Origin: Pseudomonas resinovorans NBRC 106553
GTDB taxonomy: Bacteria; Pseudomonadota; Gammaproteobacteria; Pseudomonadales; Pseudomonadaceae
NCBI RefSeq assembly: GCF_000412695.1
Contig: NC_021499.1
Location: forward strand, 3,410,001-3,474,000
Direction: 5' to 3'
Length of the DNA: 64,000 nucleotides
This document shows, in pieces, positions 8,755 through 16,844 of this stretch. The translations under genes and the position numbers were made by a program. Each line of letters starts with the position of its first letter. Position 1 is the stretch's first letter. Below the pieces are notes generated by a model that was not told the DNA's origin, made no database searches, and saw nothing but the letters and a program-made list of their open reading frames with translations.

Positions 8755-9387
8755 CTAGAGCAGCTTGCACGCCTCGTCGAACTCCAGGCGCGGCGCACGC
8801 GGGTGCAGTTTCGAGGCATCGCCGTAGCCCAGGTTGCAGAGGAAGCTGGATTTCACCTGGCTGTCCGCGAAGTGCTCCAGCTGGAAGGCCGTGGCGCTGC
8901 CGTCGGCGGGGAAGAATTCATGGTCCACCATGGCGTTGTCGAAGCCTGACATCGGCCCGCAGTCCAGCCCCATGGCCCTTGCCGCCAGCATGAAGTAGGC
9001 ACCCTGCAGCGAGCTGTTGCGCCGCGCCGTGAGGCCGGCCAGCTCCGGGGTGTCGGCGAACCAGGCACGGGCATCGGTGTGGGGGAAGAGCTTGGGCAAT
9101 TGCTCGTAGAACTTCAGGTCGTAGGCGATGATCGCGGTGACCGGCGCCGCCATGGTCTTGTCCACGTTGCCCGGCGCCAGGGCCGGCAGCAGGCGACGCT
9201 TGGCCTCGGGCGTACGCAGGAAGAGGATGCGCGCCGGACAGCAGTTGGCGCTGGTGGGGCCCCACTTCATCAGGTCGTAGAGCCCGCGCAGGGTGTAGTC
9301 GCTCACGGGCTTCTCCTGCCAGGCACTGTAGGTGCGTGCCTCGCGGAACAGCAGGTCCATGCCCTCCTCGCTCAGTCGTTTGCTCAT
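8755..9387 (-). CDS. nitroreductase-family protein (RutE-like malonic semialdehyde reductase)
   Basis: FMN-dependent oxidoreductase of the nitroreductase superfamily, 210 residues. The N-terminal region has the [10 protein letters not shown] and [17 protein letters not shown] motifs seen in the RutE/HadB subgroup, where members reduce malonic semialdehyde. The C-terminus holds the FLCNLGYGD segment typical of that group. The ATG at 9387 has GGGAGGAGG eleven bases upstream. It is the last gene of a minus-strand run (pcaHG, zapE-like, AEC transporter, this gene) with a 63-base gap before it. No other rut genes are nearby, so substrate is inferred from family only. Confidence 0.72.
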   Translation of the reverse strand: MSKRLSEEGMDLLFREARTYSAWQEKPVSDYTLRGLYDLMKWGPTSANCCPARILFLRTPEAKRRLLPALAPGNVDKTMAAPVTAIIAYDLKFYEQLPKLFPHTDARAWFADTPELAGLTARRNSSLQGAYFMLAARAMGLDCGPMSGFDNAMVDHEFFPADGSATAFQLEHFADSQVKSSFLCNLGYGDASKLHPRAPRLEFDEACKLL

Positions 9388-9450
9388 CGCTGCCTCCTCC
9401 CGGGTTGGCGCGCACGGTCGTGCGCATGACCCCATGAGGATAGACAGCGG

Positions 9451-10380
9451 TCAGGTCAGCAGCCCGATGAAGCCGCTGATGCTGACGAAGGCCAGCACGG
9501 TGCACACCACCAGGGCCGCGGCGCAGCGGCCTTCCAGGCCGAAGCGCTGGCCGAGGATGGGGTAGATGCTCATCATCGGCGAGCAGGCGAAGAGCACGCC
9601 GGCCACCCGCAGTACCGGGTCCACCGGCGGCAGCAGCGCGAAGCAGAGCATCACCGCCAGGGGGTGCAGCAGCAGCTTGCCGATGCTGAGCTGGGCCACA
9701 TCCTTGACCAGGCCACCGGCGCGCAGCCCGGCCAGGCTGGCGCCGATGACGAACAGCGCCACCGGCGCCGAGGCGCTGGCCAGCATGTCCACCACCTTGG
9801 CCGGCACGCTCGGCAGGCGAACCCCGAGCAGGGCCAGCGCAAGGCCGATGCTGATGGAGATGATGATCGGGTTGCGCAACAGGCGCTTGAAGGTATCCAG
9901 CAGGGCCGCGCGCGCACCGCCGCCGTTCTGCCGCCCCAGTTCGGCGATGGCCAGGGCCAGGGGGATCATCAGCAGGTTCTCCACCAGCATGCCGAGCGCC
10001 AGGGCCACCGCCGCCGGCGAGCCCAGCACCATGGCGACTATGGGGTAGCCGATGAAGCCGCTGTTGGACACCGACATGCCCATGCCGGCGAGGGCGCTGC
10101 CGCTGAGGCTGTCCTTGCGCACGAAGCGGGAAAACAGGAAGCCGGCCCAGAACACCAGCTGGGAGCCGATGCCATAGGCCAACAGGTAGGTGGCGTCGAA
10201 CACCTCGGCCAGGGGCTTTTCCAGCAAGGCGCGAATGACCAGCGCCGGCAGCGCGAAGGTGATGACGAACTTGCCCATCCCCAGCACCTGTTCGGGGCTC
10301 ACCAATCGGCCACGGGCCGACAGGTAGCCAATGCCGATCAGGATGAAGATGGGCGCGGTGATACCGAGTATTTCAAGCAT
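9451..10380 (-). CDS. AEC (auxin efflux carrier) family transporter
   Basis: Integral membrane carrier of 309 residues with about ten hydrophobic segments. It starts MLEILGITAPIFILIGIGYL, has the internal repeat typical of AEC permeases and conserved NSGFIGYPI and SPMMSIYPILG segments. Bacterial members carry malonate, malate or other organic acids, and the substrate here is unknown. It starts 10 bases after the zapE-like gene, so is in the same transcript, which links it loosely to protocatechuate use. Confidence 0.78.
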   Translation of the reverse strand: MLEILGITAPIFILIGIGYLSARGRLVSPEQVLGMGKFVITFALPALVIRALLEKPLAEVFDATYLLAYGIGSQLVFWAGFLFSRFVRKDSLSGSALAGMGMSVSNSGFIGYPIVAMVLGSPAAVALALGMLVENLLMIPLALAIAELGRQNGGGARAALLDTFKRLLRNPIIISISIGLALALLGVRLPSVPAKVVDMLASASAPVALFVIGASLAGLRAGGLVKDVAQLSIGKLLLHPLAVMLCFALLPPVDPVLRVAGVLFACSPMMSIYPILGQRFGLEGRCAAALVVCTVLAFVSISGFIGLLT

Positions 10381-10390
10381 TGGAGGCTCT

Positions 10391-11488
10391 TCAGCAATCC
10401 GTTGGCTCGCCCGGCCGCACCGGCCTGAGCTGCTGCAGGCGACTGCGGGTACGGGAGAAGTCCATGTGGGGTTTGCCCCGGCACAGGTCGTCGAGGCTGG
10501 CTTGGCTGGCAAGCAGCAGCTCGGTGCCGGCGTCGTAGGCGATGTCGATCAGGTTGACCATGCGCTGCTGCACGTCGATGGCCTCTTCCCCCAGGCACGG
10601 CACATTGCTGATGGCCAGTTGGCGGAAGCGCCGGCAGAGCCAGAGGAAGTCGGCGCTGGAGTGGGGACGCCGGCAGAGCTCGTCGAAATCCAGCCAGGCG
10701 CTCTCGCCGCCCATGGCGAGCAGGCGCAGGGGATGGTGGTTGACCGACACCACCGCGTCACGCTCGGCGGCGGCGCCGAGGCCCAGGCGAGCCTCGATCC
10801 AGCCCTCGGCGAAACCCGACTGCGGCCAGCAGTAGCGGCCCCAGGTTTCCTGGTCGCCACGGCGCAGGCGGTAGTCCTCGCCAGCGTCCAGCTGCAGCAC
10901 CAGGAAGCGCTTCTCGATCAGCGCGATGGCCGGCTTGAAGCGCTCGCGGTACAGCGGGTTCGGGCAAAGGCCGTCGGGGTCGTAGTTGGAGGTGCAGACC
11001 AGGCCCACGCCCTCCTCCACCAGCACCTTGAGCAGGCGGCCGAGGAGCACGGCGTCGCCGATGTCGTGCACATGGAATTCGTCGAAGCAGAGCAATCGCG
11101 CCTCGCCCGCCAGGGCCTTGGCGGCCAGGGCCAGGGGATCGGGTTGGCCGGCGAATTCGCGCATGCGCTCCTGCAGTTCCTGCAGGAAGGCGTGGAAATG
11201 CACGCGGCGCTTGGCCGCGACCGGTGCGGCGGCGAAGAAGGCGTCCATGACGAAGCTCTTGCCCCGCCCTACGCCGCCCCAGAGGTAGATGCCGGCGGGC
11301 AAACGCCGCAGCCAGCCACTCTTGCCGCCCAGAAACGACTCCAGCCATTGCCCGAGCTGGACAATGGCTGTGCGTTGCGCCGTGTCGGCCCGGTAGCCCC
11401 GGGCCTCCAGCAGCGCGTCGAAGTGCCTTTCGATGCGCCGGCCGATGGGTTCGGCCGGTGCAGCGAGAGCGGGTTCCCTAGAAGTCAA
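10391..11488 (-). CDS. zapE: AFG1/ZapE-family P-loop ATPase
   Basis: AFG1-like AAA-type ATPase; the family member ZapE acts at the FtsZ ring under stress. The 365-residue protein has Walker A GGVGRGKS (71-78), Walker B LLCFDEF (132-138) and the family motif CTSNYDPDGLCPN. The likely start is TTG at 11488, overlapping the end of pcaG by 11 bases. No better in-frame ATG exists before residue 81. Location inside the pcaHG transcript is odd for a division protein, so this may be a second, specialised copy. The call of family is firm, the role here is not. Confidence 0.82.
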   Translation of the reverse strand: MTSREPALAAPAEPIGRRIERHFDALLEARGYRADTAQRTAIVQLGQWLESFLGGKSGWLRRLPAGIYLWGGVGRGKSFVMDAFFAAAPVAAKRRVHFHAFLQELQERMREFAGQPDPLALAAKALAGEARLLCFDEFHVHDIGDAVLLGRLLKVLVEEGVGLVCTSNYDPDGLCPNPLYRERFKPAIALIEKRFLVLQLDAGEDYRLRRGDQETWGRYCWPQSGFAEGWIEARLGLGAAAERDAVVSVNHHPLRLLAMGGESAWLDFDELCRRPHSSADFLWLCRRFRQLAISNVPCLGEEAIDVQQRMVNLIDIAYDAGTELLLASQASLDDLCRGKPHMDFSRTRSRLQQLRPVRPGEPTDC

Positions 11489-12083
11489 AGAACACCGTTT
11501 CCCCTTCTCCCTGGATACGGATGTCGAAGCGGTAGGCCAGCTTGCCGTCCACTTCGCAACGCTGCGCCACCAGGGTCTCGCGGCGCTGGGGCTGCTCGAT
11601 CAGGTTGAGCACCGGGTCCACGGCGTTGGCGGCGGCTTCGTCATCGAAATACAGGCGGGTCTGCAGGTGGATGTTGATGCCACGGGCGAACAGCGACAGG
11701 TTGATGTGCGGCGCCATGGGCACGCCGGCGGCGTTCTTCACCACGCCCGGCTTGATGGTGTTGAGGGTCCATTCGCCGGCGTCGAAGGTGGTGGCGGTAC
11801 GGCCGAAACTGTTGAACGGCTTCTCCAGGTCGAAGGCGCTGTCGTAGACGCCTTCGTGGTTGGCCTGCCAGAACTCCAGGAAGGAGTCGCGCACCAGGTG
11901 GCCATTGCCGTCATAGACGTTGCCGAAGAGCAGGATGTGCTCGCCGGGAGCGCCCGGCTTGGCCATCTGGTTCCAGATTTCCTGGTCGCGGGTCGGGTTG
12001 CCGGCCGCTTCCAGGGCCAGGCCGATGTGCACGTAGGGGCCGGCGGTCTGCGAGGCGGTTTCCGGCAGCAGTTCGATAGGCAT
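11478..12083 (-). CDS. pcaG: protocatechuate 3,4-dioxygenase alpha subunit PcaG
   Basis: Alpha subunit of the intradiol dioxygenase that opens protocatechuate to beta-carboxy-cis,cis-muconate. It is 201 residues, starts MPIELLPETASQTAGPYVHIG and has the intradiol beta-sandwich (GNVYDGNGHLVRDSFLEFWQAN, GVPMAPHINLSLFARGI). As usual for alpha subunits, it lacks the full iron-binding set. It follows pcaH by 12 bases and overlaps the downstream ATPase gene. Confidence 0.95.
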   Translation of the reverse strand: MPIELLPETASQTAGPYVHIGLALEAAGNPTRDQEIWNQMAKPGAPGEHILLFGNVYDGNGHLVRDSFLEFWQANHEGVYDSAFDLEKPFNSFGRTATTFDAGEWTLNTIKPGVVKNAAGVPMAPHINLSLFARGINIHLQTRLYFDDEAAANAVDPVLNLIEQPQRRETLVAQRCEVDGKLAYRFDIRIQGEGETVFFDF

Positions 12084-12095
12084 GCGGGTCGCTCC

Positions 12096-12815
12096 TCAGC
12101 GGTTCTCGAAGTGGGTCTTGCGCTGGCCGCGCAGGACGATGTCGAAGCGATAGGCCAGGCTGTCCATGGGGATGGCGTTGCTCATGTCGAGCCGGGCGAT
12201 CAGGGTCTGGATCGCGTCGGGGTTGGCGATGCTCTTGACGATGGGGCACATCGGGATCATCGGGTCGCCTTCGAAATACAGCTGGGTGATCAGGCGGGTG
12301 GAGATGGACGGCCCGCTGACCGAGAAATGGATATGCGCCGGACGCCAGTCGTTCGGGCCGTTGCGCCAGGGATACGGGCCCGGTTTGACGGTGCGGAAGT
12401 AGTAATAGCCTTCGCTGTCGGTCAGGGCGCGGCCGACGCCGCCGAAGTTCGGGTCCAGCGGAGCCAGGTAGCGGTCGTTCTTGTGGCGGTAGCGGCCGCC
12501 GGCGTTGGCCTGCCACATTTCCACCAGGGTGTGGGGAACCGGCTTGCCGTACTGGTCCATGACCCGGCCGGAAACGATGATGCGCTCGCCGATGGGCAGC
12601 CCGCCGTTGTTGAAGTTGAGCAGCAGGTCGTTGTCGTGCTGGCCCATCTTCAGGTGGGAGAAGTCCGGGCCGCTGGTTTCGGAAACCGATTGCGGGATGC
12701 TCACCAGCGCCTGGCGCGGGGAGCGGGCGACGGACGTCTTGTAGTCGGGGGTGAAGGCTTTCGGGTGCCAGTTTCTGTCACGAATGACGAAGCGGCTGTT
12801 TTCCGCATCGGACAT
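12096..12815 (-). CDS. pcaH: protocatechuate 3,4-dioxygenase beta subunit PcaH
   Basis: Iron-bearing catalytic subunit. The 239-residue protein contains the non-haem Fe(III) ligands Tyr109 (RYRHKND), Tyr148 (GPYPW), His161 and His163 (AHIHF), in the spacing of the P. putida enzyme. The ATG at 12815 follows a GAGGAAA ribosome site; an in-frame upstream ATG at 12854 is disfavoured. The operator for PcaQ lies 117 bases upstream of the start, so expression should be activated by PcaQ with beta-carboxymuconate. Confidence 0.95.
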   Translation of the reverse strand: MSDAENSRFVIRDRNWHPKAFTPDYKTSVARSPRQALVSIPQSVSETSGPDFSHLKMGQHDNDLLLNFNNGGLPIGERIIVSGRVMDQYGKPVPHTLVEMWQANAGGRYRHKNDRYLAPLDPNFGGVGRALTDSEGYYYFRTVKPGPYPWRNGPNDWRPAHIHFSVSGPSISTRLITQLYFEGDPMIPMCPIVKSIANPDAIQTLIARLDMSNAIPMDSLAYRFDIVLRGQRKTHFENR

Positions 12816-12931
12816 CACGGTTTCCTCATTTATTGGAGTTGTCGGGCGACCCATGGATAGGTGGCAGCGGGCCGTAAGGCGCAGTGTCGTCCACTGGCGC
12901 CCTGCCGAAAACTGAAATCCTGCCCGACATC

Positions 12932-12949
12932 CATAACCAAATGGTTATG
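12932..12949. promoter_or_regulatory. PcaQ operator ATAACC-N4-GGTTAT
   Basis: CATAACC AAAT GGTTATG is a perfect palindrome matching the PcaQ binding motif ATAACC-N4-GGTTAA described in alpha-proteobacteria. It overlaps the stop codon of pcaQ (12945-12947) and lies 117 bases upstream of pcaH, a normal position for a LysR-type activator site. Confidence 0.85.
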
Positions 12950-13874
12950 TCAGACGCCCTTCACGATAGTCCAGCGCCGCCTCGCGCAGGGTCTCCACCG
13001 CCCAGTGCGCCGCCAGGGACAGCGGCAGGGACGCATTGCTGCAGATGCCCACCGAACCGCCCGGTTCCTTGAAACCGAGGTCCAGCTCCACCAGCTCGCC
13101 CTTGCCCAGGTCCAGGCGTACGGCGTCCAGGGGCGCGATCCAGACCGCGTTGCCGCTCAGCACGTAGCGCCGGCTGAGGGCGAGCGAGAGGGTTTCCAGG
13201 CGCTGGCGCGGTGGGCTGATGCCGCTCTGCACGAAAAAGCCGTCGGCATGCTTGCGGATGGTGGTGCCGGCCAGCGGCAGCACCAGCGGGAAGCCGTCCA
13301 GGGAGCGGCGGTCGGCGCCCTCCTCCAGCAACGGATGGCCGGCGCGCACCACCAGGGTCATGGATTCGCTGTACAGGTGCTCGAAGGTCAGGCCGTGGAT
13401 TTCCGGGCTGTCGGTCATGCGCCCGACCACCAGGTCCAGTTCCCCCACCCGCAGCTGGGAAAGCAGGAAGGCACCGGGGCCGGTGAGCACGCTGACCACC
13501 AGGGAGGGATGGCGCTGGTGCAGGCGCTGCACCACTTCCGGTACCAGCAGGCCTTCCACGGTGGACAGCACGCCGAGCCGTACGCTGCCGGCCGCGTACT
13601 CGCCTTCCCGCAGGCTGTTCACCCCGTCGCGCAGGGCCTGCACGCAGGGGCCGGCGTAGCGCATGAAGGCCAGCCCGGCCTCGGTCAGGCTCACGCCGCT
13701 CTTGCTGCGATCGAACAGGCTGGCCTCAAGTACCTCCTCCAGCTCCTTGAGGGTCTTGGAGATGGCCGGCTGGCTTACCGCCAACTGGTCTGCGGCACGG
13801 GCCAGGCTGCCCTGGCGGGCCACCTCGAGGAAACACAGCAGGTGGCGGAATTTGATGCGGGTGTCGATGTTCAA
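12945..13874 (-). CDS. pcaQ: LysR-family activator PcaQ
   Basis: LysR-type regulator of protocatechuate cleavage genes. The 309-residue protein has an N-terminal winged helix (about 7-65, FRHLLCFLEVARQGSLARAADQL) and a substrate-binding-like effector domain (about 95-300). The start is TTG at 13874, giving the canonical MNIDTRIKFRHL beginning; longer readings upstream enter a repeat. It is transcribed in the same direction as pcaHG and its operator overlaps its own stop codon, so the gene's end doubles as the pcaHG control region. Confidence 0.9.
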   Translation of the reverse strand: MNIDTRIKFRHLLCFLEVARQGSLARAADQLAVSQPAISKTLKELEEVLEASLFDRSKSGVSLTEAGLAFMRYAGPCVQALRDGVNSLREGEYAAGSVRLGVLSTVEGLLVPEVVQRLHQRHPSLVVSVLTGPGAFLLSQLRVGELDLVVGRMTDSPEIHGLTFEHLYSESMTLVVRAGHPLLEEGADRRSLDGFPLVLPLAGTTIRKHADGFFVQSGISPPRQRLETLSLALSRRYVLSGNAVWIAPLDAVRLDLGKGELVELDLGFKEPGGSVGICSNASLPLSLAAHWAVETLREAALDYREGRLT

Positions 13875-13923
13875 CGGCGGGTCCCATGGCGGCTGGCCCG
13901 GAAAGGCTAGCGCAAGGAAGGTC

Positions 13924-14042
13924 GTAGGAGCGAGCTCTGCTCGCGAACGCCATCGCAAGGAAGCTCGCTCCTACGGGTCGGCCGTCAGATCCCAGTCGTA
14001 GGATGGGTCGGGCGGCGCTCCGCTGAGCTTGCGATACCCATC
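13924..14042. repeat. two adjacent extragenic repeats upstream of pcaQ
   Basis: First, GTAGGAGCGAGCTCTGCTCGC with inverse AGCTCGCTCCTAC (13924-13976). Then a half copy of the GTAGGATGGGT...GATACCCATC family (13998-14042). They fill the pcaQ-rof gap with no other visible feature. Confidence 0.75.
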
Positions 14043-14070
14043 AGCCCTGTCCGCATGGAAATCGCTCCGC

Positions 14071-14343
14071 TCAGATCGCACAGACCTTTCCCGCCAGCTC
14101 CGTCCGGCCAAAACGTGCGCCGGGTTCCAGCGGGGTGATCGCCAGCAGGCGGTCCATGCGCACCGAGCAAGGGCCATCCTCCACCTCCAGCACGAAGAAC
14201 TCTTCCTTCTCCGCGCTGGTGTGGGTGGTCAGCGCCCTGGCTTCGAAGCCGCCACCGTCCACCAGGTCCACCCGCAGCAGGTAGCGGTACATGCAGGCGA
14301 TTTCCAGCAGGTCATGCAGGTCGCAATCCAGGGGCTGGTACAT
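14071..14343 (-). CDS. rof: Rof-family (Rho-binding antiterminator) protein
   Basis: Small Sm-like protein of 90 residues matching the Rof/YaeO family, which binds Rho and inhibits transcription termination. The start MYQPLDCDLHDLLEIACMYR aligns with E. coli Rof (YQPINCDDYDNLELACQH). A later segment (ARALTTHTSAEKEEFFVLEV) fits the central beta strands. The ATG at 14343 is 10 bases downstream of the DUF2024 gene and has GAGG-type spacing. It is the last gene of the four-gene operon controlled by the MarR-type regulator at 15714. Confidence 0.78.
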   Translation of the reverse strand: MYQPLDCDLHDLLEIACMYRYLLRVDLVDGGGFEARALTTHTSAEKEEFFVLEVEDGPCSVRMDRLLAITPLEPGARFGRTELAGKVCAI

Positions 14344-14353
14344 GGCGACCTCC

Positions 14354-14614
14354 TCAGCAACCTTGCAGCGGGATGATGGAGTAGCCCTGGCGGGCAATGT
14401 TGGCCTCCACTTGCGCATTGGCGATCTCGCTGTGACAGAACAGGCACTCGCTGGCGGCGATATCGGCGCCTTGCACGCCCTGGCTGGTCAGCCATTCGCC
14501 GGCGAAGCGGCTGGCCTGGGCCTGGTCGCCGCCGTTGGTCAGCACATCGAAGTGCAGGTAGCGGCCATCGCGGGTACGGACATGGGTATCGAAGACTTTG
14601 ACGTGCATGGTCAT
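14354..14614 (-). CDS. DUF2024 family protein
   Basis: Small cytoplasmic protein of 86 residues, function unknown. The N-terminus MTMHVKVFDTHVRTRDGRYLHFDVLT and CLFCHSE motif fit DUF2024. The start ATG at 14614 overlaps the upstream stop codon as ATGA; a second ATG two codons later (14608) is equally possible. The Cys-x-x-Cys (CLFC) could bind metal or form a disulfide, notable beside a thioredoxin-like gene and a Cys-rich regulator. Confidence 0.75.
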   Translation of the reverse strand: MTMHVKVFDTHVRTRDGRYLHFDVLTNGGDQAQASRFAGEWLTSQGVQGADIAASECLFCHSEIANAQVEANIARQGYSIIPLQGC

Positions 14615-15357
14615 TGCTCCTTGAGCTTGAAGGTGGCCGGCAGCGACAGGTCGCCCGAGGCGACGTCCCACACGCTGGAGACGCACAGCAGCGGGTCGTG
14701 CAGGTCGGCGTTCACCTGCAGGGCAGCGGTCACGCCGTCGTAGTTGAAGCTTTCCGGGAAGCCCACGGCGGACAGGGGCACGCGGATCTGCGCGGCATCC
14801 TTCTTCACGCTGAGGTCATAACCGGGGGAATCGATGTAGATCGGCGCGCCGGGCCAGGTGGCCGGCAGTTTCGGCTTGGCGCCCTCGGGGATGTCGCGCA
14901 CCTTGAGGCCCGACGGGCCGCAGCTGGCGTCCTTGGTCAGCACCACCCAGTGGGAGTGCCAGAGGCCACCGTCGTTGTCCTTCTTGCCGTCACGGTTTTC
15001 GTCCAGCTGCGGGGTGTCGTCGAAATCCGGATGGGAGGTCAGCGCCAGGGCGAGGATGCCCGAACCCTGCTCGAAGCCCACCGAACCGCTGTCCAGGCTG
15101 GTGGGCCAGACATAGCTGTAGACCTCGGCACCGGCGAAACTGCCCTTGGCCGTGGGCACCCGGCTACCGGCCTCGCCGTCCACCAGTTGCTCGAACACCA
15201 GGTTGTCACCGTCCTTGAAGACCCGGGTATGCACCAGGTCGAAGGCGGCCTCTACCTTGCCGTCCGCGCTCTTCTCACTGTGGATGCCGCCCGGGCCATG
15301 GGCCCAGGCCTGGCCGACGAGCAAGGCGCCGAGGGCGAATACGAAGGGAGCTTTCAT
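14611..15357 (-). CDS. exported protein of unknown function
   Basis: Periplasmic protein of 248 residues with a clear signal peptide (MKAPFVFALGALLVGQAWA, cleavage after AWA). The mature part begins HGPGGIHSEKS and is rich in beta strands, with a GGLWHSHWVVL motif containing two His, two Cys (CGPSG and LLCVSS) and an acidic DENRDGKKDNDGG stretch resembling a Ca-binding loop. I do not recognise the family. It is cotranscribed with the thioredoxin-like gene (11-base gap) and DUF2024 (4-base overlap). The HSHW and Cys residues suggest metal or redox chemistry, which is inference. Confidence 0.7.
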   Translation of the reverse strand: MKAPFVFALGALLVGQAWAHGPGGIHSEKSADGKVEAAFDLVHTRVFKDGDNLVFEQLVDGEAGSRVPTAKGSFAGAEVYSYVWPTSLDSGSVGFEQGSGILALALTSHPDFDDTPQLDENRDGKKDNDGGLWHSHWVVLTKDASCGPSGLKVRDIPEGAKPKLPATWPGAPIYIDSPGYDLSVKKDAAQIRVPLSAVGFPESFNYDGVTAALQVNADLHDPLLCVSSVWDVASGDLSLPATFKLKEQ

Positions 15358-15368
15358 GGTCCCGGCCC

Positions 15369-15599
15369 TCACTTCAGGTCGGCGATGGCGGCGCCGAAGT
15401 TGATGTGCAGGACATTGCCGTCCACCACCAGGGCGGGTACCGACTCCACACCGGCGGCTTCGGCCTCGGCGACGCGGGAAGGGGCTTCGCCCAGGTGCAC
15501 GACTTCGACCTTCACGTCGGGGGCGAGCAGGTTCAGCAGGGTCTGTTCGGCGGAAACGCAAACCGGGCAGCCGGCGTGGTAGTAGCGAGCGGTGGTCAT
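15369..15599 (-). CDS. thioredoxin-family small redox protein
   Basis: Thioredoxin/glutaredoxin fold protein of 76 residues without a signal peptide. The active site is CPVC (MTTARYYHAGCPVCVSAEQ) and the cis-proline segment is VESVPALVVDG. It is the first gene of the operon, starting 22 bases from the operator palindrome at 15623-15637. Probably a cytoplasmic disulfide or metal-relay protein dedicated to the pathway of its neighbours. Confidence 0.82.
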   Translation of the reverse strand: MTTARYYHAGCPVCVSAEQTLLNLLAPDVKVEVVHLGEAPSRVAEAEAAGVESVPALVVDGNVLHINFGAAIADLK

Positions 15600-15620
15600 T
15601 TTCGGGTCTCCTGAATTGTT

Positions 15621-15693
15621 TAGTATCGATTCGATACGTTATTCAGGTTACCCGCACAAAGCCCTTTGTCAATATAGTTTTTACTCGATACTA
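15621..15693. promoter_or_regulatory. paired MarR-type operators in a divergent promoter
   Basis: GTATCGA T TCGATAC (15623-15637) is a perfect 15-bp palindrome in front of the thioredoxin-like gene. A second copy, TAGTTTTTA C TCGATACTA (15675-15693), has one intact half site and lies just before the MarR start. Both share the half site TAGTATCGA/TCGATACTA. The spacing fits one dimer on each divergent promoter. Confidence 0.75.
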
Positions 15694-15713
15694 TTTATCG
15701 GCGGAGGTGAACC

Positions 15714-16277
15714 ATGACCCAGCTCTTCGACCTGTTCGAACGCCTGACCAGCCTGATGCGCATCTGGCATCGGGAGCACCCGTTGCTGGCCGACCTGCAG
15801 CCGGTGCAGCTCAGCGCCCTGCAATACCTGGCGCGCTGCAACCACTACTCGGACACGCCGCTGGCGGTGACCGAGTACCTGGGGCTGACCAAGGGGACGG
15901 TGTCGCAATCGCTGAAGGCCCTGGAAGCCAAGGGCCTTATCGAGAAGCGCCAGGACCAGCGGGACAAGCGCAGCGTGCATCTGGCCCTGACGCCCGCCGC
16001 GCGGGAGCTGCTGGCGGCGGTGACGCCACCGGAATTCCTGGCGAACGCGACCGAGGCCATGGGCGGTGATGCGCGGGAACTGGAGCGGCTGCTGGGCGAC
16101 CTGTTGCGTACCGTGCAGCAGCAGGTGGACGTGCCCGGCTTCGGCCTGTGCAAGACCTGCCGCTTCCACCAGCAACGGGACGGCGAGCCCTTCTGCGGGC
16201 TGACCCAGGAGCCCCTGGACCGTCCGGCCATCGAGCTGATCTGCCGCGAGCATCAGCCCCCGGCCGAGGCGGCCTGA
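15714..16277 (+). CDS. MarR-family regulator with C-terminal Cys cluster
   Basis: Winged-helix repressor of 187 residues. The MarR domain (about 1-135) has the recognition region LTKGTVSQSLKALEAKGLIEKRQDQRDKRSVHLALT. An extra C-terminal tail (about 140-187) contains four Cys in the pattern CKTC-(x14)-C-(x16)-C, with two nearby His, absent from ordinary MarR proteins. That tail looks like a metal or Fe-S site, so the signal may be a metal or redox state. It is divergent from the thioredoxin operon and both promoters carry matching operators, so autoregulation and control of the operon are likely. Confidence 0.82.
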   Translation: MTQLFDLFERLTSLMRIWHREHPLLADLQPVQLSALQYLARCNHYSDTPLAVTEYLGLTKGTVSQSLKALEAKGLIEKRQDQRDKRSVHLALTPAARELLAAVTPPEFLANATEAMGGDARELERLLGDLLRTVQQQVDVPGFGLCKTCRFHQQRDGEPFCGLTQEPLDRPAIELICREHQPPAEAA

Positions 16278-16283
16278 TCAGGG

Positions 16284-16311
16284 GTTGCGCCCCACCCGTC
16301 CGGGGCGCAAC
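16284..16311. terminator. stem-loop between convergent genes
   Basis: GTTGCGCCCC, loop of 8, GGGGCGCAAC: a perfect 10-bp stem between the MarR gene (+) and the small minus-strand gene ending at 16324. No U-tract follows on either strand, so termination efficiency is uncertain, but position suits a shared bidirectional terminator. Confidence 0.55.
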
Positions 16312-16323
16312 GTCCAGAGCCCG

Positions 16324-16584
16324 TCAGGCGCTCTTCTCGAACAGTTCGCGTCCCTGGTCCAGGCTCTGGTCCACCAGCCACTTGCCATGGGCGAGGGAGG
16401 CCTGCTGGGCCTTGCCCAGTTCCGCGAGGAAGGAATACCGCACCGGCAGCGCGATGCGGCGGGTGGTCTGGCCATCGGGCGCAATGATGTGACAGCCGGC
16501 CGCCCAGGGCGTGGGAATCCCCGGATGCTCGAAAACGTCGGCGACTACGGTGTGGTTGCGATGAACGCATTGCAGGGTGCTCAT
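16324..16584 (-). CDS. small hypothetical protein
   Basis: 86 residues, not recognised. It starts MSTLQCVHRNHTVVADVFEHPG; the first half looks like a small beta domain (HIIAPDGQTTRRIALPVRYSF) and the second half is a charged helix. No signal peptide or membrane segment. The ATG at 16584 has GAGGA nine bases upstream, chosen over in-frame starts up to 16722 for that reason. It converges on the MarR gene and is divergent from the AhpD-like gene. Confidence 0.6.
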   Translation of the reverse strand: MSTLQCVHRNHTVVADVFEHPGIPTPWAAGCHIIAPDGQTTRRIALPVRYSFLAELGKAQQASLAHGKWLVDQSLDQGRELFEKSA

Positions 16585-16759
16585 GGGGTCTTCCTCTTTG
16601 TTGAAGGCCCGGGCCACGGGGTCGAACAGCCGGGCGGGCGTGACAGGGAAGCTCAACAGAAGGTCGGCGCATGCCTTGCTCACTTCCGGATATAGCACAG
16701 GGACCTTTCCGGGGCGTTTCACCTGACCGGGGGTCGTGTCATTGGCCTGCCGGATTTGT

Positions 16760-16778
16760 GCCGAATTGGCTATTCGGC
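16760..16778. promoter_or_regulatory. 7-5-7 palindrome upstream of the AhpD-like gene
   Basis: GCCGAAT TGGCT ATTCGGC lies 67-85 bases before the start at 16845, where an operator could control either divergent gene. No known consensus was matched. Confidence 0.35.
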
Positions 16779-16844
16779 CCCGCCGGGCGAAGGGCTAACG
16801 TAGCGCCATCCCCCGCTGCCTGCGGGTCCACTTGGAGAATGCAG

